The position numbers were made by a program, and so were the translations under genes. From NCBI GenBank assembly GCA_043228905.1, contig JBHGNT010000008.1, positions 17,546,001-17,610,000 on the forward strand: a DNA stretch of 64,000 nt, written 5' to 3'. Positions within the stretch are counted from its first letter, which is position 1. Every line of letters begins with the position of its first letter. The notes below the pieces were generated by a model. It saw nothing but the letters and a program-made list of their open reading frames with translations, did not search any database and was not told the DNA's origin. Origin of the DNA: Azolla caroliniana (Eukaryota; Polypodiophyta). Below, piece after piece: positions 10,727 through 20,134 of this stretch.

Positions 10727-10857
10727 ATTGGGATGGCGTGGGCTGAGCACAGAGCGAACTATTCTTTCGCCTTTTACTAAAGAATACCGTGTGCTCTTCC
10801 CATCTCAAACGTCCTAACCCTAATTTTTGGGAGGGAGGCTCTCTATAGAGCTTCCCA
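10727..10857 (+). ncRNA. U5: U5 spliceosomal snRNA, copy B
   Basis: Second plus-strand U5 copy. Loop I, its TATTCTTT/AAAGAATA stem, the GAGCACA/TGTGCTC stem, the AATTTTTGG Sm site and the ten-pair 3' hairpin are all intact. Relative to copy A the 3' side of the lower stem reads ACGTCC instead of ACGCCC, which keeps pairing with GGCGT through a G-U wobble, and the hairpin loop is CTAT instead of CAAT. A possible weak 3' box (ATAAGTGATG) follows. Predicted length 131 nt. Confidence 0.92.
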
Positions 10858-10921
10858 CTATAAGTGATGTAGATAAGACCAATCAAATCTGTATATGAGA
10901 ATGTGATGGATTAAACATGTA

Positions 10922-11036
10922 GTTCAAGTTATCATATAGATAATGTGGACTAAACTTGAGGTTCAAGTCTCACATAGATAATGTGGATTAAACTTGGAGT
11001 CCAGGTTTCACATACATAATGTGGATTAAACAAGTG
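10922..11036 (+). repeat. Three-fold tandem repeat, about 38 bp
   Basis: Units starting near 10922, 10961 and 10999 share GTTCAAGTY...CACATAGATAATGTGGATTAAAC with a few differences. Part of the downstream flank of U5 copy B. Confidence 0.75.
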
Positions 11037-11863
11037 GTTTAGTAGTATTTGGATAATGATGATAGCATGTAGTAGTAGCAGTAGAATTGTGTGACTTGGA
11101 TGTATAAGGTAAGTTAATATTTGGGTTAATGATGAAGTGAGCCTTGGGGTTTGAAAGATTGCAATATGGCATGCAAAATTCATATCTATATAGTCCACTA
11201 TTGGAATGTTGAACAAAGTGCAAAGGAGGTTGTACTAGAAATGGTGATTCTCCCCTTGTAGTCTATATAGTTGTCATGATGTTGGCATTACCTTGAGATT
11301 GTTTTTTTATCCAATCAAACCTTCATGAGCAATAAAGGTCGAACACCACACACTAATGTGATGAATGGGCAAAAACTCATGGACATATGTTCAACATTGT
11401 TATACTCCAAAGTCTTAAATGATTAAATAACCCTTCTGGCTCATTTGTTGGCATTTATATATATTCGGGAAATAGATGCGCCGATATTTGAACCTAGTGT
11501 TGTTGGTGGTAATTCCTTGCTTGATATGGATGCTAAATATGGCTAGATTGTTGAAGCTACATCAGTGTTCAATAGATTTCTAGTTAAATATGTTGCAATA
11601 TTCTTTGTAATAGTGAATTGTTTGGTATATTGCCTTTCGCCACGTTATGTTAATACCAATGGAGGATATTTTTATGGGTAAAAAAAAAAGATGCGCCAAT
11701 ATTCGATTCAAATGTTTAGTCAGATCATCCGTTTGAGGATGACAACTTTTTTGAATGAAAGCAGATGTTGTCAAAGTGCATAAATAACCATGAGAACATG
11801 TGGCTAGTATATCCTATACTCATACACAATCTATTCTATGCAACGTAAACAAATTATCCATGA

Positions 11864-11897
11864 AAATACATGTTGACTCTCGAGTCAACATGTATTT
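11864..11897. repeat. Perfect 16-bp palindrome with 2-base centre
   Basis: AAATACATGTTGACTC (11864-11879) is exactly complementary to GAGTCAACATGTATTT (11882-11897), separated by TC. Each arm contains TTGACT, a WRKY-type W-box core, so the structure presents two W-boxes head to head. No gene start is near. Confidence 0.9.
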
Positions 11898-12212
11898 GCA
11901 TAGTCAACTACACTAATTTTCATAAGTTTATCCGTTGTGCCCAAACTATGCTTTAGGTATTAAATTACAAATCATAACGTTGATGGAGGTTTGTATAGAC
12001 TTTTTTTACTACAACGAATTGATTGAGAGAACTAAGCTTAGATTACATCCATATTCCATTGGTGCACATAATTTTCAACAACAAAAATTACAACCCTCAA
12101 CTTACTATTACCCACATGCATGATGACGCAAAAGGAAACACACTTATGTCTTCATTCGACCCATATGTGCCTTTTAGCATTAAACATCAAACCTTGTCTC
12201 TAAGTGACATCC

Positions 12213-12333
12213 ATTCAATGGTATCATGTGATTATACAATCATTAACTCCCTTTTAGCAATAAAATGAGACTAGGTTGTTACCAATACCCATTCAATGGT
12301 ACCATGTGATTATACCATCATTAACTCCCTTTT
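12213..12333 (+). repeat. Short direct duplication, 78-base spacing
   Basis: About 43 bases beginning ATTCAATGGTATCATGTG at 12213 recur from 12291 with few changes. Confidence 0.85.
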
Positions 12334-12444
12334 CAACCATCCAAAGTCTATTATATACACCATAGAATAAAATGAGACGAAGTGGTTAATAATAAGATGT
12401 GAGCGTTTTTAAAATTGTGATGTTAGATGTGTCATCGTTTGTTC

Positions 12445-12485
12445 ATCCTACATACAGAGGCAAGGTGACTTCATGGGTTATAAAG
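12445..12485 (+). promoter_or_regulatory. Orphan U5-type promoter without U5 body
   Basis: ATCCTACATAC (one change in the USE core) is followed 34 bases later by TATAAAG, with the intervening CAGAGGCAAGGTGACTTC matching the promoter of copies A and B. No loop I, Sm site or hairpin follows; only a short GGGATGG tract at about 12512 survives. Flank after it (12568-12655) resembles the flank of copy A. It is a U5 repeat unit that lost its gene. Confidence 0.75.
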
Positions 12486-13587
12486 TGAAGAAATTTATGA
12501 ATGATAACACGGGATGGTGTGCAAAAATGTTTGATACTAATCAATGTGTTCCTATTTTAGAAGTTAGTAAAAAAACCCCAGATGGAACCACCATTCTTAA
12601 CACATGAGAACGTGAAAAGGAAACAACCAGAAGATCATGTGCTTTACCAAACTTTGTTTTTCTACAAAGCCATGATGTGTATTTTGAGTTCATGTATGGC
12701 ACATAATCTTTACTTTGATTGCTCTCTTTATAATTCTTGGATATTAGCACTTGAACATCTTTCTTTGGTATGTATGATGTGTCATCTACACATGATGTTA
12801 TTGACAACTCGATTGTTTTTTTCTGTAATGTATGATAACAATACTTATGTTTTAAATGAAAGTTTTAAGCTACTTCGGCTTTAGTAATTCTTGTTTTACA
12901 TGACGTTTTTCATTCTTCATTAATTTATTTTGTATATAGACAAATGCAATGGGTGTTGCTTCAGTTGGGGGGTTTGTGTATAAATGAGAATTGTGTTCTT
13001 GTATTTTGCATATGAAAACGTCAATGTCTTGTGTACTTGATGTTCTCGTTGTTTTTGTGAATGACCTCTAGATTGGACATTTTTGAACTCATGAGCTCGT
13101 TCTAACTAGCCTCAACACATGATCATTGGGAGAACATTGTGGACATCAATTCTCTTATGTGTGATGCAACAATGTTATTTATTAGAGGCATGGATATCAA
13201 CCATGGGTGTAGCATTGGATTCCCCCTCACATGCCACCTATCACTTTGTAACACAAACACAATGCACTAATAGTTCTAGATCTCAAAGAACCACAAAATT
13301 GCAAACAATCTACTTTGTCATTGTAACACCTCAAGTTGATGTAAAAACGAGAAAACAACTTTCGAGATTTGTGGTGCATTATAACCAAATAGCCTTGTCG
13401 TAAGCCAGCGGTATGTGTTATCAGAGTAAGTAATCATCAAGATATGTCTTGTCATTGTAAGGTGGCCTTCTTGTTAGAAGTAGAGTGTGCTCAAACACAC
13501 AAAAAATTAGTTATATTGCCTCAATTGCCTATTGTCTCTAAACATCTAGTTATGATTGTGTGCTATCCAACTTAGATCAACATCAAA
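12486..13587. other. Unassigned AT-rich spacer
   Basis: No gene recognised apart from the U5-unit flank at 12568-12655. Short open frames here have no family resemblance. Confidence 0.5.
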
Positions 13588-13942
13588 CACCAAGTAGCAT
13601 CACCTCACATCCTTGAGAAAAATAATAATATATTGTACCATCCATGGTGTTATCCTAAATAAATCTTGATAAAAACGATCGCATTTTGCATGAGCACATC
13701 CTAAATGACATGTTTAATCCATAGCTTTATCCACACTACTTAATTTAATCCATACATTGTATAATATATCTATGAATTTGCTAGATTTATTTTTTAGATT
13801 GGGTAATCGCTCTATTCAATTAACATATCCATAGTTTCAATAAGCATAGGTCTATAAATACCACAATATCACCCTTTAAACACCATTCCCAAGCGTTTAA
13901 ATATGTTGACCATACATATACTTCTTTAACTTTACTTTATGA

Positions 13943-14073
13943 TGGGAAGCTCAAAGAAGAGCCCCCCTCCCAAAAATTAGGGTTAGGGCGTTTGAATTAG
14001 GAGGAGCACACGGTATTCTTTAGTAAAAGGCGAAAGAATAGTTCGCTCTGTGCTCAACCCACGCCATCCCAAT
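13943..14073 (-). ncRNA. U5: U5 spliceosomal snRNA, copy C
   Basis: Minus-strand U5 copy in the left unit of the tandem duplication. The loop I sequence, both stems around it and the Sm site are identical to copies A and B. The 3' hairpin is changed (GGGCTC/GAGCTT arms, loop TTCTTT) but still folds. Downstream, CATCATAAAGTAAAGTTAAA fits the plant snRNA 3' box consensus CA...AGTNNAA that directs 3' end formation. Predicted length 131 nt. Confidence 0.92.
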
Positions 14074-14098
14074 GAAATCTAGGCAACACATATCTTCA

Positions 14099-14139
14099 AT
14101 TTATAGCTCCTGGAGTCATCTTTCCTTTCTATGTGGGAT
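14099..14139 (-). promoter_or_regulatory. U5 snRNA promoter, copy C: USE plus TATA
   Basis: On the minus strand the USE ATCCCACATAG (14139-14129) matches ten of eleven consensus positions and TATAAAT starts at 14105, 34 bases on. The RNA start is about 32 bases after the TATA. Confidence 0.88.
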
Positions 14140-14766
14140 GTATATACCATTACTTCAGTTAGTTTCTGCTTGCTTTATTCTTCTTGATCCAATTGTATCA
14201 TATCTCTTTCCATGCAAAATCATGATCCTTTCTAACGTTTTACTATTTAGCAATTGTGTTGGTTTTTATTATGTTGCGTCCCGTCATTTGGCTGTCCAAA
14301 ATTATCTTTGCAAGCTTTCGTATCAATATTCAAATGTAAATATAGATGAATGTGTGTACATCATGTATGTGCAAATCATAGATCAATAACACCAAAAACC
14401 TCACATTCCCGAGGAAAATAATAATATCTTCTATCATCCTTTGTGTTATTCTAAATATATTTTGATAATTCGATCGCAATATATATGCATGATCACATAC
14501 TAAATGACTTGTTAATCCATGGCTTTATCCACATACTACTCAATTAACTAGTTTAATCCATCATACATTATATCATATGCAGAATTTATTTTTGAGATTG
14601 GGATAAATCCCCATTCAATTTACATATACATGATTTCATTTCACTAAACATTGTGCTATACATCCCACAATCTCACTCCTTAAAAATGATTCCTAAGAAG
14701 GGTTTCTTTTAATCCTCAAGTAGCATTTAAACGTTGATGATATACTTCTATAATTTTACTTTATTG

Positions 14767-14897
14767 TGGGACGCTCATAGGAGAGCCTCCCTCCCAAAAA
14801 TTAGGGTTTGGGCGTTTAAGGTAGGAGGAGCACACGGTATTCTTTAGTAAAAGGCGAAAGAATAGTTCGCTCTGTGCTCAACCCACGCCATCCCAAT
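14767..14897 (-). ncRNA. U5: U5 spliceosomal snRNA, copy D
   Basis: Minus-strand U5 copy in the right unit of the duplication. From the start through TGTGCTCC it is identical to copy C although the surrounding unit has diverged. The Sm site is intact. The 3' hairpin differs at the stem (GAGCGTCCC) and leaves one mismatch. CAATAAAGTAAAA directly after the hairpin is a good 3' box. Predicted length 131 nt. Confidence 0.92.
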
Positions 14898-14923
14898 GAA
14901 GGTAACCAAAATCAAATGTCTTA

Positions 14924-14964
14924 ATTTATAGGTCTTAGAGTCACCTTGCCTTTCTATGTGGGAT
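14924..14964 (-). promoter_or_regulatory. U5 snRNA promoter, copy D: USE plus TATA
   Basis: The USE ATCCCACATAG (14964-14954) and TATAAAT (from 14930) are 34 bases apart on the minus strand; the RNA start is 33 bases after the TATA. Confidence 0.88.
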
Positions 14965-15395
14965 GTATACCACACAACTTCAATTACTGCCTTGTTGCTT
15001 TATTCTTCATGATCCGATTGTATTGTCTCTTTCAATGCAAAATCATGATCCTTTCTAAGTTTTACCATTCTACAATTGTGTTGGCTTTTATTATGTTGCT
15101 TTTCGTAATTTGTCTGTACAAAATTATCTTTGCAAGCTCTCGTATCAACATTCAAATGTAAATATAGATGAGTGTGTGTAAATGTATGTGCAAACAATCT
15201 TCAAAATCCATAGTTTGTTGGCTTATCTTCACAATATGTATTTGTCTATGACACTTCATTACTTAAGGAATGAGGTTCATTACAACTTACAAGCAAAATA
15301 TCATTGATCTACTAGATAGGCTTCATCATGAAGGATGAATTTTATGGAACCCAACTAGTAAGCTTAATCTCTTTGTGAAGGCACAAAAAAGAAGT

Positions 15396-15465
15396 TGTTT
15401 GGAAATAATCCAACGAAAAGACATTTGGGATGTTTGGAAATAAACCAATGAAAAGACATTTGGGA
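15396..15465 (+). repeat. 35-bp direct tandem duplication
   Basis: Two 35-bp units starting TGTTTGGAAATAA at 15396 and 15431 differ at only two positions. Confidence 0.9.
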
Positions 15466-15643
15466 TGAACATCCATTGAAAAAGAGAGCAGCCAACCAAG
15501 CTTTCCATAAAAGCAATTGTAACTCTCCAACTTTTTTTCTATGATGAGAAAATTCTAATGTACTAAGAGCATCCATGCATTCCTATATAGTGATCCTTGC
15601 TTTTACATCCTAATCTTGCCCTTATGTGTTTACTTCGCGCTTC

Positions 15644-15673
15644 GTCCCACACATTCCATGTAAAACTATATAA
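15644..15673 (+). promoter_or_regulatory. Possible polymerase III-type USE/TATA pair
   Basis: GTCCCACACAT (15644-15654) resembles the plant USE at eight of eleven positions and TATATAA starts 23 bases later (15667). That is the tighter spacing of plant polymerase III snRNA genes such as U6 and U3. The next 150 bases end in a TTTT at about 15839 but match no RNA I recognise. It may be chance. Confidence 0.2.
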
Positions 15674-15849
15674 TGGGGCGGGTAACGCAACAATAAGTAT
15701 TTAGCTCCTACAGGCCATTATCTAGGTTATGGACCACTGCCTTCGCAAACAACCACGACCCCATCACGAGGGTGAGAAATGTCTTGCGTCCTTATCCTTG
15801 CAATCAAATGGGATAATGTTGATCCTCTAGAGTGGGCGATCTTTTCGAG

Positions 15850-18800
15850 GATCAAAATTTGAATTGCTTTAGTGTGCTTCACGATTCAAATTGGTAATAA
15901 TTGCATGTGTATGGAGTTTTTGAGTGAAGAAAACATTGCATCTCTTATGGTAATCCATGTAACTTTTTTGTGTGGATGATGTTAGCCCTTAAGCAAGTTA
16001 GTTTCCAACAAATTGATGGTATTCTTTGGACTCAATTGCTACAACGACTATTGCTAGCAGTCTACGATGTCGATCATACAACTTGGCAACACTAGGCCCA
16101 ATCCCCAAGCTTAGCTTCCAAACACAAGAATTCGATAGGAATCGACAACAATTCAGTTTTGGCTTAATCGAGTTGGCATTGTCCATCCCAAACCGGTTAA
16201 ACCTACCAAATTGGTGGAGTTCAAACCTAAACCAAACCAAACCTTAGATTGATTAAGCCTTTAACCAATTTGGGTTAAACCAGTTACTAAAACTTACCAA
16301 CTGAGCTATATCCATAGGGGTTCTCTCTCTCTCTCTCTCTCAAGATGTTATCTCTTTCTTTCTTTCTCTCTTCTTCTTAAAAAATGTTATATCTTTATTT
16401 CTCTCTATCAGTTGAAATATATATATATATATGGCTTAATTGGTTTGTGCCGGTTAGGCAAGCTAAACTAAATCTAGCTCAAACTTGAAAAGAGTCAAAC
16501 TGAATCGTCAAACCGCCAAACTGTTTAACGATTTAAGGCTTGCTTTGGGCTTGAGCTAAATCGTTGCCGACTCCTAGAATTCAATACACTTTCCGCTTAT
16601 TTCCTTCCCTTCACACTTATTGTGTCCCAACGGGGCGCTAATCTCAACTTAGGAAAGGGAGGGGAATTTTTTGTTCCCAAAATACCCCTCCATTCGAATA
16701 AAAATAATATTGTCAATACATGTACTAAACGTACCTTACCCCACGGGATTTATAGACATACACATACCAAATTTAGCAATCACATACACATACACATGGA
16801 TCCTATATTTTAGGTATTGTTGTAGAATACTTAGAATACAATACACGTAGAATATGTATGCAAAGTATTCTAACTTTTTAAAAAAAATACTTTGAATACG
16901 TGTATATTAGTTTAAATACATAGAATACCTATAAAATACGTTAAATACTTCTTAAAATTCAAAGTTTTTTTAAAATTGTAAATTTTTTAAAACTTTTTTG
17001 AAATGTTAAATACTTGTTAAATACATAGAATACTTGAAATTTTGAGAAATGGCAGTTCTAAAACATAGAATATGTGTAGAACATGTTCTAAATGTAGAGT
17101 ACACGTTTTTTTAACAACTATGGTTTTAGGTAAATATGGCGCCTATGTTTCAGGATTTACCATTAAGCATTCCAACATTGTTATTCTCTACACATAAATT
17201 CATGATGATGTTGGGGTATACAAAGGAAGAAATTCAAACAAATGGCCCTCTTACGAACATTGGAGTAGGACAACCTTCAAAAATGTGTCAACCAGTAGTT
17301 ACAACTTAACATTTCTTCAATGTTACTACCAACATTAATGAAGATGACAAGTCAAGTACAACCACTAGAACCATCATCATCACCAAGAACTCGTATGGAC
17401 CTTGGCATGCCATTCCATGAGACCATGATCCCATGTCCACAAAATTGAGATAGGTGCATTGTTTATTACATTCTTTCTTTACATGAGTTCTTAATTTCTA
17501 ATTGCTCCATGTAATAGGTGTTGATGTAAATGACACCATATTGACGCCAAAAAACGAGGGTGGTGAAAGGTTTGTATTTTGATGTAGAGTTTGGTGTCAT
17601 TTTAGTGGTCCCTAATTTATTGAAGTATCTTGTCTTTGTTGGTTAGGAGAAACTAAAAGCATCTCAAATGTCGTAACTAATCAACAGTTGGCACGACCTC
17701 AAATCGACACGGTGCAAGATCAAAGTACACACCCACATTTTCTAGATGATCATGTGTTGGTTTTGTCGAGGTTGAATGTAATTTTGATGAAAACCTTGGC
17801 GTGATTTGTCTAGAAGGTGGGGTTGCGTTCGAAAAGAGGTAAAATGACCTTGTGGAGTAATACCTCCCTCAAATGGAGACCCTTTGAAAGTAAGTGTAGA
17901 TATTTGCGACTCTCATCACTTGTGCCCCAACGCCCTGTCTCACATCACAATGCATGTGAGCTAAGTCACATGGAAGCAAAAGACCTAACTCTAATATTAT
18001 AAAGTAAAGAAGAAGAAGAAGTAAAAGGTTTATAATTCCACCTTTTTACTTCTGAACATTTAAGATAATTACATATATGTCTTTTCTTTTGTTTCTAGGG
18101 CTATTTCCATATAGTTCAAAGTAAATCAACATATAGTTTTGTTTCAATCATAACATTGTGCAATATAAGCATAATATGCATACCATGATATTATGGTGAT
18201 TTCTTATATTACTGATATAATACACACTATTGAGATACCCAAAATTGCTTGTGAGGTGCTACGACTATCTATCACCTATTTGCAATTTATTTGGAAATTT
18301 TGAGAAGTATTAATACTTATGATTGAGTAAATTCTTGTTGAGTTTTTATATTATTTCGATGAAATGATTAAATGTTTAATCTTCTTTGATTTTCCATACT
18401 TGTTATACACACCTTTAATGTTGCTTGTTTTGGCATATTTGCTACGGGTGAATTCCTAGTTTAATGTTGCTTGGCCAATCTCCTACAACATGCTCACACC
18501 CAAAAATAAAAGTAAACTAAAAAGAAAAATCGAGTTGGGTATGGAATGATGGGCGAGAATAACCAACTTTGTTAAACATTTCAAGATTTTTATTTTATTT
18601 TTGTTTTAACTCGGTTTTTGAAGAGAGAGTTGGATCGATTGAATTCTCAAAACCACCATGAATGCACTGGATCCAACTAAAGATCAATCCCTTGGCATAT
18701 TGATGACAAATTGAAATAAATGATGGTTGATCATTCCCATATAAATGAATCATGAATGCCAAATGTTAAAGAGCAAATGTAAGAGCAAACATGTCACACA

Positions 18801-19379
18801 TAAAACGTACATATATGTACATACGTTGGGGTTGATAAACGAACATGAATGCTCGAGAGCCACATAGGTGGATGATAGATAGAGAAACACTTATTATAAG
18901 GAACAAGGGAATTGGGGATGGTAATTTATAATTCAACACTCATGTACCATGAAACGAACGTTCTCACATGGTATTCACCATATGAACCATACGTGCATGC
19001 GCATTCGCGAATGTTTCAATCATTCGCATAAGAAAAACACCCTCAAAGAATGATAAATACCATACTTTTGGATTAACTATTTGTTATGAGGTAAATAAGC
19101 CTAAAAAATGGAAAAAAAACAAAAAAAAACATTAAAAAAATGGGAAAAAAACAAAACAAAAACACAAGAATGTTTGAATAACATTCGCATTTGTTTTCCA
19201 ATGTAGGAAAACGAATGCTATGCTAGACGAACACGAATTTTACGTACTAACTATTCACACACACACACACTTGTAGATGAGAAAGAATTATAGAAAAAGG
19301 AGGGGGGCATTTATAACTCTAGAAACACCACCAAAGAAAAGGTTTTTTTACCTCACCCATATAAAATTCTAGTTCTACA
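15850..19379. other. Gene-free AT-rich region
   Basis: No gene, RNA or clear element was recognised. Local features: CT and TTTC runs near 16320-16375; 16810-17110 is a degenerate array of GAATAC/AAATAC motifs; A-rich runs near 19100-19160. Small open frames at 16026-16247, 16622-16813 and 17817-18002 have no recognisable domain. Confidence 0.55.
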
Positions 19380-19730
19380 CACATGTATATGTATAATGTG
19401 TTACATTATATAGTATATGTGTGTAAAATGTAAAATGTATTACATTTTAATGTATATGTATGTGTATATGTATATGTTTATGTATAATGTATTATAATGT
19501 ATATGTATATGTAGATGTAGTACAATCTATCTTTTATAATGTATAATGTATAGATGTGGATATGTATATGTAGTAAAATCTATGTTTTATAATGTATAAT
19601 GTATAGATGTGGATATGTATATGTATGTATAATCTATCTTTTATAATGTATAATGTATAATGTATAGATGTGGATATGTATATGTATGTATAATGTATCT
19701 GAATCTGTATCTGTATCTGTGTGTATCTGG
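19380..19730 (+). repeat. Degenerate TA/TG minisatellite
   Basis: Repeats of TATAATGTATAATGTATAGATGTGGATATGTATATG-type units (written here as two overlapping motifs, TATAATGTATAATGTATAG and GATGTGGATATGTATATG) start near 19537, 19591 and 19648, flanked by looser ATGTATAT arrays and a short CTGTAT run. Confidence 0.85.
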
Positions 19731-20027
19731 TATGTGGGCGAATACATATGTAGATGAGAAACAATGGGTAAAAAGCATTCATGAATTCATGGATTCTTCT
19801 GCTCCATGAAAAAGCTTGGAGTGGAAAAAGGAAAAGGCATGTTGGTGTAACCATGGTGGATGCAGGGTTTGGTGGTGGTGGTAGATACTCAGAGGAACAG
19901 AGATGGTGATGGTGATAGTGATAGTTATGAGCTAGCAGTGATTGTGACAGTGAAATTAATGAGATGGTGATAGTTCTGAGTTACTACCACTGTCTCTTTC
20001 TCTGCTGCTCTTTTCTGATTGCTCGCT

Positions 20028-20036
20028 CTATAAGTA
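20028..20036 (+). promoter_or_regulatory. Probable TATA box of lipase gene 1
   Basis: CTATAAGTA lies about 100 bases before the ATG at 20135, placing a start site near 20060 and a leader of roughly 75 bases. Confidence 0.5.
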
Positions 20037-20134
20037 AGCTCCCCTGTCTCCTGTTCACAAACATCAGAAGACAGAGAGAAACTCAGATTGATCGGTATAT
20101 ATCTTTTAAACGTCTACTAGAGAGAGAGAAAGAG

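Larger units (their letters stand above)
10858..12444. other. AT-rich spacer within the U5 cluster
   Basis: No gene recognised. The beginning (10870-11040) shares short blocks such as GATGGATTAAAC with the flank of U5 copies C and D. It includes a three-fold ~38-bp tandem repeat, a perfect palindrome at 11864-11897 and a short direct duplication at 12213-12333, listed separately. Confidence 0.5.
13588..15197 (-). repeat. ~800-bp tandem duplication carrying two U5 genes
   Basis: Unit 1 (about 13588-14390) and unit 2 (about 14391-15197) align along their length, beginning with CCTCACATYC and ending with AAATATAGATGAGTGTGTGTA-like sequence. Flanks are visibly diverged with many substitutions and small indels, while the U5 body and promoter inside each unit are almost unchanged. 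Confidence 0.88.
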
